A DNA stretch of 43,346 nt, taken from positions 1 to 43,346 of the forward strand of contig JANQMU010000032.1 of assembly GCA_028279875.1 (NCBI GenBank), read 5' to 3'. The position numbers and the translations under genes are program-made. This DNA comes from Rhizobiaceae bacterium. GTDB taxonomy: Bacteria; Pseudomonadota; Alphaproteobacteria; Rhizobiales; Rhizobiaceae. The notes beneath the pieces were generated by a model that saw nothing but the letters and a program-made list of their open reading frames with translations, ran no database searches and was not told where the DNA came from. Position 1 is the first letter of the stretch, and each line of letters starts with the position of its first letter. Shown piece after piece: positions 1 to 10,119 of this stretch.

Positions 1-1164
<1,164 letters not shown>

Positions 1165-1187
1165 GAGAGCCAAAGGAGGCGGCCCGC

Positions 1188-1853
1188 ATGGACCAGCCGA
1201 TATTCGAAAGAGACCCGTCCGATCCGCAGCGCCAGACCATCAATCCGGTTCTCAAAATGGCGCTGGAACTCGGACCGCTGCTGGTCTTTTTCTTCGCCAA
1301 TTCGCGCGCCGAATGGCTGGTTGCCACCTTTCCGATTCTCGGCAATTTCGGCGGCCCGATCTTCATCGCAACCGGCCTGTTCATGATCGCGACGGCCATT
1401 GCCCTGACCCTGTCCTGGATCCTGACGCGCACCATTCCGATCATGCCGCTGGTCTCCGGCATCATCGTCTTTGTGTTCGGCGCGCTGACCCTGTGGCTGC
1501 AGAACGACACTTTCATCAAGATGAAGCCGACCATCGTCAACGGCCTGTTTTTCGCCGTCCTGGCCGGCGGTCTGCTGTTCGGCAAATCGCTGCTCGCCTA
1601 TGTGTTCGACAGCGCCTTTCGCCTCGATGCGGCGGGATGGCGCAAGCTGACCGTACGCTGGAGCGGCTATTTCCTGTTCCTGGCCATCGTCAATGAGATC
1701 GTCTGGCGCAATTTCTCAACCGATTTCTGGGTCGCCTTCAAGGTCTGGGGAATCATGCCGATCACCATCGTCTTCGCCATGTTCCAGATGCAGGTCGTCA
1801 TGAAGCACACGATCGAAGATGAAAGCGAAAAGGTGGGCGAAAATCAGTCCTGA
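1188..1853 (+). CDS. yciB: Septation protein A / YciB family inner-membrane protein
   Basis: This 221-residue polytopic membrane protein matches the YciB/IspZ (septation protein A) family, which is implicated in envelope and division-site integrity through contacts with cell-wall elongation and division proteins. The family-typical start is visible: a short soluble N-terminus, then the stretch [20 protein letters not shown] opening the first membrane segment. About five to six hydrophobic segments follow. A strong ribosome binding site AAAGGAGG (1172-1179) sits 8 bases before the ATG, which fixes the start. It follows ftsY closely and is probably co-transcribed. A divergent accessory pair begins directly after it, where ccmG would be expected in the usual rhizobial order. 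Confidence 0.93.
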   Translation: MDQPIFERDPSDPQRQTINPVLKMALELGPLLVFFFANSRAEWLVATFPILGNFGGPIFIATGLFMIATAIALTLSWILTRTIPIMPLVSGIIVFVFGALTLWLQNDTFIKMKPTIVNGLFFAVLAGGLLFGKSLLAYVFDSAFRLDAAGWRKLTVRWSGYFLFLAIVNEIVWRNFSTDFWVAFKVWGIMPITIVFAMFQMQVVMKHTIEDESEKVGENQS

Positions 1854-1865
1854 TGAACGCCACGC

Positions 1866-2744
1866 TCATTCCGCATGGCTCCGATCGCCGAGCAGGTCCT
1901 TCAGAGCGTCGAGTTTCGTCGATCCATAGTCTGACCGCCAGACCAGGCGGGTGGTGATCCGGGATATGTGCTCCGGCAGATCGTAGCGCCGGAACTGCCC
2001 CTTGGTCGCGATGACATCCAGCACGGATTGCGGCACCACGGCATAGCCGGTGCCCGCCGACACGCAGGCGAGTATCGCCAGATATGAGCCGACCGCCATG
2101 ATCCGGCCCGGCACGATGCCGCTTTCCAGCACCCATTGCTCCAGGTAGCGGCGATAGGCGCAGCCGGCTTCGAAGGCGACAATGGTCCTGCCGCTGATCT
2201 CGTCAGTCCTTTCCAACGGCGGAAAGGATTGTGGCGCCACCAGCACCAGCCGTTCCTCGAAAACCTGCCGGCTGGCGGCCCAGGCGAAGGACACCGGTTC
2301 GGCGCAGAACGCAATGTCGATATCGTGATCCTGCAAACGCCGCATCAGCCCGCCCGCCGTATCGGTCTTGACCGCAATCTCGACATCGGGATGCAGCGCG
2401 TGGTAGCGCGACAGGATGTCCGGCAGGCGCGCGGCCGCCGTGCTTTCCATGGCGCCGATGCGAAATGCACCGCTCGGCCGGCCGGCCTGCAGCGCTTCCG
2501 ACGTTTCCATCGACAATCGCAGAAAGCGCTCGGCATAGGCGAGCAGCAGCTCGCCGTCCGGCGTCAGCGTCAGGCCCCGGCCGCGGCGCACAAAAAGCGA
2601 TTTGTCCAGCTGTTGCTCCAATTGCTTGATGCGAGTGCTGATATTCGATTGCACGCGGTTGAGCCTGGCAGCCGCCCGGGACACGCTTCCCTCGATCGCG
2701 ACGGTTCTGAATATCTCCAGGGCCTGCAGGTTCAGATCATGCAT
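1866..2744 (-). CDS. LysR family transcriptional regulator
   Basis: This 292-residue LysR-type regulator has an N-terminal winged HTH (roughly residues 1-60, with SRAAARLNRVQSNISTRIKQ as the recognition region) and a C-terminal periplasmic-binding-like effector domain. The frame extends far upstream, but the ATG at 2744 is chosen. TTTGGAG ends 6 bases before it, whereas that same site abuts the other ATG at 2750, and the protein then starts with the usual LysR opening MHDLNLQALEIF. It is divergent from the MFS transporter at 2858, the usual arrangement of a LysR protein with its target. The effector is unknown. Its stop lies 12 bases from the end of the convergent yciB gene. Confidence 0.93.
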   Translation of the reverse strand: MHDLNLQALEIFRTVAIEGSVSRAAARLNRVQSNISTRIKQLEQQLDKSLFVRRGRGLTLTPDGELLLAYAERFLRLSMETSEALQAGRPSGAFRIGAMESTAAARLPDILSRYHALHPDVEIAVKTDTAGGLMRRLQDHDIDIAFCAEPVSFAWAASRQVFEERLVLVAPQSFPPLERTDEISGRTIVAFEAGCAYRRYLEQWVLESGIVPGRIMAVGSYLAILACVSAGTGYAVVPQSVLDVIATKGQFRRYDLPEHISRITTRLVWRSDYGSTKLDALKDLLGDRSHAE

Positions 2745-2768
2745 CAGCATCTCCAAACGAGATAGAAA

Positions 2769-2797
2769 ATATCTTTTTAATTCATTTTTTCTGATAT
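2769..2797. promoter_or_regulatory. AT-rich divergent promoter region with dyad, possible LysR site
   Basis: The LysR/MFS gap contains a strongly AT-rich stretch bounded by ATATC and GATAT half-sites (2769-2773 and 2793-2797). Inside it, AGAAAA and TTTTCT form a second imperfect dyad. LysR regulators commonly bind such interrupted dyads in shared divergent promoters. The assignment rests on position and composition only. Confidence 0.3.
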
Positions 2798-2857
2798 GTC
2801 GCCTTTGATAGGCTTCCGGTAACGTCAAACATACATCCGGGGAGCGGCGCACCGTCC

Positions 2858-3991
2858 ATGATCCGCATTGTTCTCGTCGGCCTGTGCGCCCTGGCGATCG
2901 CCATGGGGATCGGACGCTTCGTCTATACGCCCCTGCTGCCCTTGATGCTTGCAGATGGCACGGCGAGCATGGCCGATGGCGGCCTGGTGGCGTCGATCCA
3001 TTTTCTGGGCTACTGGCTCGGCGCGGTATTTGCCGCAAGGCTCCCCTGGTCGCCGAGAACCGTCCTGCGGGTTTCGCTGATCGCCATCGGCGCCAGCACC
3101 CTGGGGATGGGGCTGACGGAACATGTCGCTCTCTGGGCGCTGCTGCGCTGGCTGGCCGGTCTTTGCAGCGCCTTCACCCTGGTGATCATCAGCAATTTCA
3201 CCATCAAGGCCCTCGCCGATGCCGGCCAAGCCGGCAAGCAGGGCTGGGTCTTTTCCGGAGTCGGCGCCGGGATCGTCTTTGCCGGACTGGGCACATTGGC
3301 GATCATGGCCGGCGGCATCGGCGGTGCGGCCGGCTGGCTGATCTTCGGTGTCACGTCGCTGCTCGCCGCAATCGCGGTATCCGTCGGCATCGGCGATGAA
3401 ATCGCCGGCAGCCGCGCCACTGTCGCCCGCGGCCGTTCCGGGCGCACGCCGATGATCTGGAGCATCATCCTTCCCTATGGCGCCCTCGGCATCGGATATA
3501 TCATCCCCGCCACCTATCTGCCGATCATGGCCAGCAACATCGTGTCCGACCCCCTGGTCTTCGGCTGGGCCTGGCCGGTCTTCGGCATCGCCGCGTTCCT
3601 GTCAACGCTGCTTGCCGCGGGGCTGCAGCGCCGGTTTTCCATTCGGGCCGTCTGGGCCGCCAGCCAGTGGGTCATGGCCCTCGGCCTGTTCCTGGTGGCG
3701 CTCTATCCCCACATCGCCACGATGATCGCGGCCGGCATCTGCGTCGGCGGAACCTTCATGATCATCACCATGATGGGCATGAAGGAGACCCATCGCGTCG
3801 CGCCGGCGCATGACGTCATGCGGCACCTTGCGGCAATGACAGCGGCTTTTGCCTGCGGACAGATGATCGGTCCCGTTCTGGCCAGTTCGATCTACGACCT
3901 GACACAGAGTTTTTCGGCATCCCTCCTCCTGGCCGGCGTGCTTTTGGCCGCCAGCACCTGGACATTGCGGCGGCCCGCGCCGCCATCATGA
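2858..3991 (+). CDS. YbfB/YjiJ family MFS transporter
   Basis: This 377-residue integral membrane protein has about twelve hydrophobic segments and belongs to the Major Facilitator Superfamily. The opening (ALAIAMGIGRFVYTPLLPLM, with a Gly-Arg-Phe-x-Tyr-Thr-Pro motif) is characteristic of the YbfB/YjiJ subgroup, whose substrates are generally undefined. The ATG follows a GGGGAG element at a rather long distance (13 bases), so the start is likely but not certain. It is divergent from the LysR gene and convergent with the metallophosphoesterase, ending 20 bases from it. The natural reading is a LysR-controlled small-molecule exporter. Confidence 0.9.
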   Translation: MIRIVLVGLCALAIAMGIGRFVYTPLLPLMLADGTASMADGGLVASIHFLGYWLGAVFAARLPWSPRTVLRVSLIAIGASTLGMGLTEHVALWALLRWLAGLCSAFTLVIISNFTIKALADAGQAGKQGWVFSGVGAGIVFAGLGTLAIMAGGIGGAAGWLIFGVTSLLAAIAVSVGIGDEIAGSRATVARGRSGRTPMIWSIILPYGALGIGYIIPATYLPIMASNIVSDPLVFGWAWPVFGIAAFLSTLLAAGLQRRFSIRAVWAASQWVMALGLFLVALYPHIATMIAAGICVGGTFMIITMMGMKETHRVAPAHDVMRHLAAMTAAFACGQMIGPVLASSIYDLTQSFSASLLLAGVLLAASTWTLRRPAPPS

Positions 3992-4011
3992 ACAGGACAG
4001 ATCGTTTGCGG

Positions 4012-4710
4012 TCAGGCCCCCGCCTCGACCACCAGGAACCGCGGCGCCTGGTTCTCGCCAAGCACCGCCGCCGTCAGCCGGCCGGTAAACACGGCACCGG
4101 TGTCGATACCCAGCCGGTTAGGCTGGATATCGGGCGCCTCCATCGGCGTGTGGCCGTGCACTACGAGGAACCCATGATCCGCGTCGCTGGTGAGAAAGCG
4201 GTCGCGGATCCACAACAGGTCCTGTTCGTCCTGCCGCTCCAGCGGCACACCGGGGATGATCCCGGCATGCACGAACAGCGCGCCGGCGGCCCGGTAAGTC
4301 AGCGGCAGGGCCTGCAGCCAGGCAAGCCGTTCGGCGCCGAGCGCCTGCACGAGGTCATCGGCATCGTGCCGACCGAAAAGCCGGCGCCCGAGGCCCAGCG
4401 AGGCCAGCGTCGCGTCACCGCCATTGCCGAGCCACATCGACCACAGCCGCGAATCGTCCGATTGCGTGCAGGCCAGCATCATTGCCTCGTGATTGCCCTT
4501 CAGGCAGACCGTTTCGAACCCCTCGACGCCTTCCATCAGCCGGTCGATGACACCGAGACTGTCCGGCCCGCGATCGACATAATCACCGATATGCACGATC
4601 ACCGCCTCGTCGTCCGGATGGCGTGACCGATGGTCATCGGCAATGCGCGCATGCATCAGGGCCAGGAGGTCATCCCGGCCGTGCACGTCTCCGATGGCGT
4701 AGATGATCAT
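4012..4710 (-). CDS. Metallophosphoesterase, serine/threonine phosphatase-like
   Basis: This 232-residue calcineurin-like phosphoesterase carries the complete PPP-type metal-binding set: GDVHG (residues 7-11), GDYVDRG (42-48), GNHE (72-75) and a C-terminal HGHTP. The family includes bacterial Ser/Thr phosphatases (PrpA/PrpE type) and ApaH-like dinucleotide hydrolases; the sequence alone does not separate them. No signal peptide is seen, so it is probably cytoplasmic. It follows ccmG by 12 bases on the same strand and is likely the last gene of the ccmC-ccmD-ccmG transcript. A functional link with cytochrome c maturation is not obvious. Confidence 0.9.
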   Translation of the reverse strand: MIIYAIGDVHGRDDLLALMHARIADDHRSRHPDDEAVIVHIGDYVDRGPDSLGVIDRLMEGVEGFETVCLKGNHEAMMLACTQSDDSRLWSMWLGNGGDATLASLGLGRRLFGRHDADDLVQALGAERLAWLQALPLTYRAAGALFVHAGIIPGVPLERQDEQDLLWIRDRFLTSDADHGFLVVHGHTPMEAPDIQPNRLGIDTGAVFTGRLTAAVLGENQAPRFLVVEAGA

Positions 4711-4722
4711 GTTATTTCGAGT

Positions 4723-5343
4723 CTAGGACGATCCCGCCGGCGCCGCCAGGAGCTTTTCGATCTCCGGCATGAGGTCATTGCGGATCGTATCGGGCGAGAA
4801 CGGGCCGATCTGCTTGAAGACGATAGTCCCGTCCCGGTCCAGCAGATAGGTCTCGGGAATGCCGTAAACGCCCCAGTCGATCGCCGCAATGCCGTTCGGG
4901 TCAATGCCGACGGCAGAATAGGGATTGCCGAGTTCGCCGAGGAAACGCAGCGCGTGGGGCCTTTCGTCCTTGTAGTTGATGCCCACCACGTTGATCCGTT
5001 CGTCCCGCGCCAGCGCCATCAGCAGCGGATGTTCCTGACGGCAGGGCACACACCAGCTCGCCCAGATATTGACCAGCGTGACCCTGTCGCGGACCGCCGC
5101 ATCGGTGAGCGCCGGCACCGGCTGGCCGGCATGCATCAGCCCGACCAGCGGCTGCAGGTCGAGCGCCGGGGCGGCGGTTCCGACCAGCGCCGACGGAATC
5201 ACCGAAGCGTCCCTGCCGGAGATCAGTTGGGAAAAGAAGATCGCGGCCAGCGCGACGAAGGCGATCAGCGGCGCAAAGGCCAGCAGCCGCCGGTGTCCCG
5301 GCCGGCGGGTCGGTTTCGCACCGCTCTCGGCGTCAGCGCTCAC
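4723..5343 (-). CDS. ccmG: Thiol:disulfide interchange protein CcmG/DsbE
   Basis: This 206-residue membrane-anchored periplasmic thioredoxin keeps apocytochrome c CXXCH cysteines reduced for heme ligation. One N-terminal membrane anchor spans residues 20-40, followed by a thioredoxin domain with the active site WCVPC (Cys98, Cys101) in the typical WASWCVPCRQEHP context. The N-terminal cytoplasmic tail is a little longer than in many CcmG proteins. The start codon is GTG (5341-5343), overlapping the end of ccmD by 11 bases, which implies translational coupling. The gene order ccmC-ccmD-ccmG is intact, but ccmA and ccmB lie about 8 kb away. Confidence 0.95.
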   Translation of the reverse strand: MSADAESGAKPTRRPGHRRLLAFAPLIAFVALAAIFFSQLISGRDASVIPSALVGTAAPALDLQPLVGLMHAGQPVPALTDAAVRDRVTLVNIWASWCVPCRQEHPLLMALARDERINVVGINYKDERPHALRFLGELGNPYSAVGIDPNGIAAIDWGVYGIPETYLLDRDGTIVFKQIGPFSPDTIRNDLMPEIEKLLAAPAGSS

Positions 5344-5512
5344 CGGCGCGCCCGCCTTTCACCGCATCGGAACGCCGCCGGATGCCGCTCGCCTCGAGCG
5401 CCGCAAGCTCCGCCCGGCGCGCCCGCTGGTCGAGCAGCACCCAGCCGATCAGCACCGCAACCGTCAGGCCGGTTACGCCATAGGCGATGGCGACGAAAGT
5501 CACATGGGTCAT
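5333..5512 (-). CDS. ccmD: Heme exporter protein CcmD
   Basis: CcmD is a very small single-span membrane protein of the CcmABCD heme-handling complex that assists release of holo-CcmE. The 59-residue product has one hydrophobic helix (about residues 4-25) followed by a charged tail (LDQRARRAELAALE), the family's usual shape. The start ATG at 5512 is one base beyond the ccmC stop, and the tail overlaps the ccmG start. The longer open frame upstream has no sense as protein and lies inside ccmC. Position between ccmC and ccmG and the topology support the call, as sequence conservation is low in this family. Confidence 0.9.
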   Translation of the reverse strand: MTHVTFVAIAYGVTGLTVAVLIGWVLLDQRARRAELAALEASGIRRRSDAVKGGRAGER

Positions 5513-5513
5513 C

Positions 5514-6263
5514 TCAAACGGCCGCCCTTGCTGCCTGCCGGCGCAGCGACGCAACGCGCCGGCGCCAGATTTCGTTTCGCATCGCCATGACATGCAGGGT
5601 GAAAAACAGCATGGTGAAGGCCACCGCCATCACCAGCAGCGGATAGAGCATGCTTTGGTGGATCGCCGGGCCGTCGAGCCGCAGAACGCTTGCCGGCTGA
5701 TGCAGCGTGTTCCACCAGTCGACCGAAAACTTGATGATCGGAATATTGACATAGCCGACCAGGATGACGATCGCCGAGACCTTCGCCGACCGGGCCGGAT
5801 CCTCGATCGCGCGGTTCAGGGCGATCAGCCCCAGATACATCAAAAGCAGGACGAAAACCGAGGTCAGCCGTGCATCCCAGACCCACCATGTGCCCCACAT
5901 CGGCTTGCCCCACAGCGAGCCGGTCAGCAGCGCCAGAAAGGTGAAGGCCGCGCCGATCGGCGCCGCCGCCTTGGCCGAGACATCGGCGAGCGGATGCCGC
6001 CAGACAAGCGTGCCGACCGCCGAAACGGCCATCACCGTATAGATCATCATGGCCAGCCATGCCGACGGCACATGGATATACATGATGCGGACGGTGATGC
6101 CCTGCTGGTAATCCTCGGGCGCCGTGAAGCTCATCCACAGCCCGACGGCAAAGAGCACGGCGGTAATGCCGATCATCCATGGAAGCACTGCTCCGACGAT
6201 GGACAGAAAACGCGTCGGATTGGCCAAGCTGGTGATCACGCCCGGTGTTCCGGAGATACTCAT
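5514..6263 (-). CDS. ccmC: Heme exporter protein CcmC
   Basis: This 249-residue, six-helix membrane protein of the heme-handling family attaches heme to the chaperone CcmE in cytochrome c maturation System I. The diagnostic tryptophan-rich loop WGTWWVWD is at residues 123-130. The conserved histidines His64 (YIHVPSAW) and His188 (WWNTLHQ) correspond to the heme ligands of the family. The start at 6263 is preceded by AGGAGG only one base away, which is unusually close but is the only sensible start before LANPTRFL. In this window ccmC begins its own transcription unit instead of following ccmB. Confidence 0.95.
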   Translation of the reverse strand: MSISGTPGVITSLANPTRFLSIVGAVLPWMIGITAVLFAVGLWMSFTAPEDYQQGITVRIMYIHVPSAWLAMMIYTVMAVSAVGTLVWRHPLADVSAKAAAPIGAAFTFLALLTGSLWGKPMWGTWWVWDARLTSVFVLLLMYLGLIALNRAIEDPARSAKVSAIVILVGYVNIPIIKFSVDWWNTLHQPASVLRLDGPAIHQSMLYPLLVMAVAFTMLFFTLHVMAMRNEIWRRRVASLRRQAARAAV

Positions 6264-6434
6264 GCCTCCTGTGTACAGAGTGGAATAGTTCCAGACAATG
6301 GCCGACGCCGGCGGTAACCTCATTTTGACCGGAGGCGAATCGACGCGGGCACCGCATACAAAAGGCCGGGCTGGCCTGCCAGACCCGCGCCGGTTATGGT
6401 GTGCCGAACGCCGATGGATACAAAGGAAACGGCC

Positions 6435-7115
6435 ATGGCATTTGCCGGGTTCCAGGATGCGACGATCGACTTCATTGCCGGACTGTCCGCCAACAATAAC
6501 AAGGCCTGGTTCGAGGCGCATCGCGCCGACTATGACGCACATTATATCGGCGCCGCCAAGGATTTCGTCATCGCCCTGCAGGCGCCGCTCGCCGGACTGT
6601 CGAAGGATCTGGTCGCCGAGCCGAAGGTCAATGGCTCGATCTTCCGGATCAACCGGGATATCCGGTTTTCAAAGGACAAGACCCCCTATAAGGACCATCT
6701 CGATCTGTGGTTCTGGCAGGGCCAGCGCAAGGGCGCGATTTCCGGCCTGTTCTTCCGCCTGACCAAGGGCGCGCTCATACTCGGAGCGGGCGCGCATGGG
6801 TTCGACAAGGACCGCTTGGCAAGGTACCGGGAAGCGGTTTCGCAAACAGCGATGCGGGAAAAGCTGCTTGGCATTGAAAGGCAGATGAAAGAGCACGATC
6901 TGCCGCTCGACGGTGCCCATTATGCCAAATTGCCGCGCGGCTTTGCGGCGCAGGATACCGATACCGAGCGGCTGTTGAAATTCAACGCGCTGCACGCGGC
7001 CTATCATCTGGCCCATCCGGCCGTGCTGTCGACTCCGGAATTCGTCGATTTCTGCATTGCAAAGTGGCAAACCGCAATGCCACTGCATGAATGGCTGGTG
7101 GAAATGGATCGCTGA
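6435..7115 (+). CDS. DUF2461 (TIGR02453 family) protein
   Basis: This 226-residue soluble protein is recognisable as DUF2461. The N-terminal stretch FAGFQDATIDFIAGLSANNN, the NNKAWFEAHR motif and the central SIFRINRDIRFSKDKTPYKD block are typical. Function is not established for the family. The start at 6435 is preferred over upstream ATGs because AAAGGA (6422-6427) stands 7 bases before it and the protein then begins with the conserved MAFAGF opening. It is the first gene of the block that separates ccmC from ccmB, divergent from ccmC. Confidence 0.9.
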   Translation: MAFAGFQDATIDFIAGLSANNNKAWFEAHRADYDAHYIGAAKDFVIALQAPLAGLSKDLVAEPKVNGSIFRINRDIRFSKDKTPYKDHLDLWFWQGQRKGAISGLFFRLTKGALILGAGAHGFDKDRLARYREAVSQTAMREKLLGIERQMKEHDLPLDGAHYAKLPRGFAAQDTDTERLLKFNALHAAYHLAHPAVLSTPEFVDFCIAKWQTAMPLHEWLVEMDR

Positions 7116-7220
7116 CCGCACCACTTGCTGCACCGCAACAAGCCGGGCCGTTAACGACAGTTTTGTGAAATTTCTCGCCCTTTGTGGTAATTCCGACCCA
7201 ATTCACCCTATATTAAGCGT

Positions 7221-7637
7221 ATGATTCGAAAGCGACAATATGCCGCTCTGCCGTTCGTCAAGTTGAGGCAGGGTATCAAGATTTGCCTGATCACCAGCCG
7301 CGAGACCGGCCGGTGGATCATTCCCAAGGGCTGGCCGCAGCGGGGGATGAGACCGGACAAGCTTGCCGCATTGGAAGCCTATGAGGAGGCCGGGCTGAAA
7401 GGCCAGACGGCGCGGGACGCCATCGGCAGCTTCAGCTATGTCAAGGTCATGGATGACGGGTCCGAGGCGGAATGCGACGTCACCGTCTATCCGATGCTGG
7501 TCGAGGAGCAGGCCAAAACGTGGCCCGAGAAGTCGGAGCGGAAGGTCAGTTGGGTCAAGCTCAAAAAGGCGATACGCCTGGTGGATGATGAGGGGTTGTC
7601 GAAACTCCTGCGCAAGTTCTCGCCACCGGCTGCCTGA
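7221..7637 (+). CDS. NUDIX hydrolase
   Basis: This 138-residue protein resembles the small NUDIX group related to diphosphoinositol-polyphosphate phosphohydrolases. The segment RWIIPKGWPQRG leads into the Nudix box. Gly37, Glu52, Glu55, Glu56 and Gly58 of the box are present, but the first Glu and the Arg of the consensus are Met43 and Leu51, so metal binding would rely on the LEAYEEAG helix. Substrate is unknown; nucleoside or inositol diphosphates are possible. No clear Shine-Dalgarno site precedes the ATG. A TATATT element lies only a few bases upstream, suggesting a very short leader. Confidence 0.88.
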   Translation: MIRKRQYAALPFVKLRQGIKICLITSRETGRWIIPKGWPQRGMRPDKLAALEAYEEAGLKGQTARDAIGSFSYVKVMDDGSEAECDVTVYPMLVEEQAKTWPEKSERKVSWVKLKKAIRLVDDEGLSKLLRKFSPPAA

Positions 7638-7705
7638 GGCACGCTTTGGTGTTCTGGTTTCTACCTCACTGACCGCTGATCCGCCGCGACACCCGTCGGG
7701 GCCTG

Positions 7706-8314
7706 TCAGTCGGCGAGCGCCAGCCGCGCACCCAGGGCGCCGAACGCGCCGGCGAAACACCGGCGCAACCATGTCATCGCCCGCGGTGTCGACAGGACAT
7801 AGCGGCGCGTTGCCGCGGCAAAGAAGCCATATCCGAGAAAAACGACGAATGTCAGCAGCATGAACACCGCAGCCAGAAGCAGCATCTGCGCCGACGGATC
7901 GGGCGACGAGACCGGCACGAATTGCGGCAGAAAGGCCAGAAAAAACAGCGAGAGTTTCGGGTTCAGGATATTGAGCAGGAAACCGTTGACGACAATCCTG
8001 CCGGCTGGCGCCCGCGTTTTCTGTTCGCGCACCTGCAGCGGCCCGGTCTGCCACAAAACGCTCCAGGCCATATAGAGCAGATAGATGACGCCGAGATATT
8101 TGACGATCTGGAACGCCACGGCGCTGGCGTGAAGCAGCGCGGCGATGCCGACAATGCTGGCAGCGATATGCGGCACGATGCCGAATGTGCAGCCGAGCGC
8201 CGCCAGGGCGCTGGCCCGCATGCCACCGCCAAGCCCCCAGGCCAGCGTATAGATGACGCCGGTTCCGGGCAGAATGATCACCACGAGGGATGTCAGCAGA
8301 TATTCCAGACTCAT
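7706..8314 (-). CDS. LysE/RhtB family translocator
   Basis: This 202-residue membrane protein has about six hydrophobic segments. The LysE signature region is near the N-terminus: LVVIILPGTGVIYTLAWGLGGG, where a Pro-Gly-Pro is usual and Pro-Gly-Thr-Gly is found here. The segment YLGVIYLLYMAWSVL also matches the family. These proteins export amino acids or related metabolites with proton exchange. No LysR-type regulator adjoins it, so the substrate cannot be inferred from context. It is convergent with the NUDIX gene and divergent from the GAF protein, with an AT-rich region (about 8410-8440) between that may serve both promoters. Confidence 0.9.
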   Translation of the reverse strand: MSLEYLLTSLVVIILPGTGVIYTLAWGLGGGMRASALAALGCTFGIVPHIAASIVGIAALLHASAVAFQIVKYLGVIYLLYMAWSVLWQTGPLQVREQKTRAPAGRIVVNGFLLNILNPKLSLFFLAFLPQFVPVSSPDPSAQMLLLAAVFMLLTFVVFLGYGFFAAATRRYVLSTPRAMTWLRRCFAGAFGALGARLALAD

Positions 8315-8466
8315 CGCCGAATGTCCTTTTCAATGGATCGGTTGATCTTCGGTCATAAAGCCTGCGGGCCCTGAATGGAACCGCCCTTGCGATAGACACC
8401 AACCGACAATCATTATACAAACTTTATGCAAACATAGAGCTGAAACCATAGAACTGACGGCGACGC

Positions 8467-8988
8467 ATGAACCATCTCCCCTTCCCACAGACTCTGCGCC
8501 TTGCCGCCGCGGGCGCCCACGACGCCCTGTTCGACCGGCTGGCCGACCGCCTGAAACGGACCGTCGGCTTTTCGCATCTGACGGTTCTGGTGCCGGATGA
8601 AGCCGGTGAATATCTCCGGCGGATCTACACCACCGACGCAGCCGCCCATCCGCTGGAGCCGGCCGACCGGGTTGAGGACAATCCCTGGTTTGAGCGGCTG
8701 TTTACAATGGGAGAGCCGGTGGTCGCGGCCGATCCGCAGGAGATCGCCCATTGGCTGCCGGATTATAAGGGATTTGCCGGCACATCCCATGGCGCCCTGG
8801 TGAACTATCCGATCGTCGCCGACGGCCAGACGGTCGGGATCATCAACCTGGTATCGCGGGCGAATGCCTATGATGAACGCACGCCCGGGCTCGTGGCCGA
8901 TTCGGTCCCGCTTGCGGCGATGGCGATCGCCACATACGCTCGCAACCGGGCGCCGGAGACCGCCCTGAACCCGGGAGCGGACAGGTGA
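8467..8988 (+). CDS. GAF domain-containing protein
   Basis: This 173-residue protein consists of little more than one GAF fold. A helix at residues 17-33 precedes [20 protein letters not shown]. The C-terminal strand pair [21 protein letters not shown] is the usual GAF end. No cysteine is present, which argues against the GAF-type free methionine-(R)-sulfoxide reductase. A small-molecule sensor or binding role is therefore more likely. Its stop overlaps the GTG start of the proline-racemase-family gene (GTGA), so the two are translationally coupled and probably act on the same substrate. There is no clear ribosome binding site before the ATG. Confidence 0.82.
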   Translation: MNHLPFPQTLRLAAAGAHDALFDRLADRLKRTVGFSHLTVLVPDEAGEYLRRIYTTDAAAHPLEPADRVEDNPWFERLFTMGEPVVAADPQEIAHWLPDYKGFAGTSHGALVNYPIVADGQTVGIINLVSRANAYDERTPGLVADSVPLAAMAIATYARNRAPETALNPGADR

Positions 8989-10013
8989 GAAGTAAAAAGA
9001 CCATCCATGTCATTTCCTGCCACGCGGAGGGTGAAGTCGGTGACGTCATCGTCGGCGGCGTTGCGCCGCCACCCGGCGAGACCCTGTGGCAGCAGCGCGA
9101 ATTCATCGCCCGCGACGGAACCCTACGGAATTTTGTTCTGAACGAACCGCGCGGCGGCGTCTTCCGCCATGTAAACCTGCTGGTGCCGCCCGGACATCCC
9201 GATGCGCAGATGGGCTTCATCATCATGGAACCGGAGGATACGCCACCGATGTCCGGTTCCAACGCCATCTGCGTTGCGACCGTTCTGCTCGACAGCGGCA
9301 TCATCGATATGGAGGAACCGGTCACCCGGCTGGTGCTCGAAGCGCCCGGCGGGCTGATCCATGTGATCGCCGAGTGCCGCGACGGCAAGGCACAGCGCAT
9401 CACCGTGCGCAACGTTGCCTCTTTCGCCGACCGGCTGGACGCGACGCTGGAGGTCGAGGGCCTCGGCACGCTGACCGTCGACACCGCCTATGGCGGTGAT
9501 AGCTTTGTCATCGTCGACGCCGCGCAGCTGGGCTTTGACATCACCGGCTCTGAGGCGCGCGACCTGGCCCGCACCGGCGTGCGGATCACCAACGCCGCCA
9601 ATGAGCAGCTGGGCTTCGCCCACCCGGAAAACCCGGACTGGGACCACATATCCTTTTGCCTTTTTGCCGGCCCGCTGCAAGAGGCGGAGGATGGTCTGGC
9701 AACGAAATCGGCGGTCGCCATCCAGCCGGGAAAAATCGACCGCTCGCCGACCGGAACCGCCCTCTCGGCCCGCATGGCCGTGCTGCATCGCCGCGGCATC
9801 ATGGCCACCGGACAGTCGCTGCGGGCGCAGTCGATCATCGGCTCCAGCTTTACCGGACGCATCGCCGACACCGCCACCGTCGGCGCCCTGCCGGCCATCA
9901 TTCCCGAAGTCTCTGGACGCGCCTGGATCACCGGTATCCACCAGCACATGCTCGATCCCGCTGACCCGTTCCCGGACGGCTACCGCCTGACGGACACCTG
10001 GGGCTGCGGATAG
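8985..10013 (+). CDS. Proline racemase family protein with Ser/Thr in place of both catalytic Cys
   Basis: This 342-residue protein is a clear member of the proline racemase superfamily, which includes proline racemase, 4-hydroxyproline 2-epimerase and 3-hydroxyproline dehydratases. The two active-site loops are visible: [10 protein letters not shown] (Ser90 where a general-base Cys is usual) and DRSPTGTA (Thr256 where the second Cys of the SPCGTG motif is usual). Racemases need both cysteines, and trans-3-hydroxyproline dehydratases keep the first. A Ser/Thr pair fits neither, so racemisation is unlikely and a dehydratase or other reaction is possible. The start is GTG at 8985, coupled to the GAF gene. 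Annotation as an epimerase would be unsafe. Confidence 0.88.
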   Translation: MRSKKTIHVISCHAEGEVGDVIVGGVAPPPGETLWQQREFIARDGTLRNFVLNEPRGGVFRHVNLLVPPGHPDAQMGFIIMEPEDTPPMSGSNAICVATVLLDSGIIDMEEPVTRLVLEAPGGLIHVIAECRDGKAQRITVRNVASFADRLDATLEVEGLGTLTVDTAYGGDSFVIVDAAQLGFDITGSEARDLARTGVRITNAANEQLGFAHPENPDWDHISFCLFAGPLQEAEDGLATKSAVAIQPGKIDRSPTGTALSARMAVLHRRGIMATGQSLRAQSIIGSSFTGRIADTATVGALPAIIPEVSGRAWITGIHQHMLDPADPFPDGYRLTDTWGCG

Positions 10014-10119
10014 ACGGCCATGGACAAAGACGGTGCAAAGCAGTTTGTTATTCGCGCGGCGGCCGTTTGATCGTCCGCGGCCTGCCGGTCGGTCTCAGAC
10101 AGGCCTTCTGCAGGGGCCG

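Noticed and set aside
1866..3038. Extended 390-residue version of the LysR regulator
   Set aside because: The extra N-terminal part runs through the divergent promoter and the MFS coding region and is Arg/Pro-rich nonsense; the ribosome site marks 2744 as the start.
8467..8988. GAF protein as free methionine-(R)-sulfoxide reductase
   Set aside because: That enzyme needs conserved cysteines, and this protein contains none.
8985..10013. Naming the gene proline racemase or 4-hydroxyproline epimerase
   Set aside because: Both catalytic cysteines are replaced (Ser90, Thr256), so those activities are not supported.
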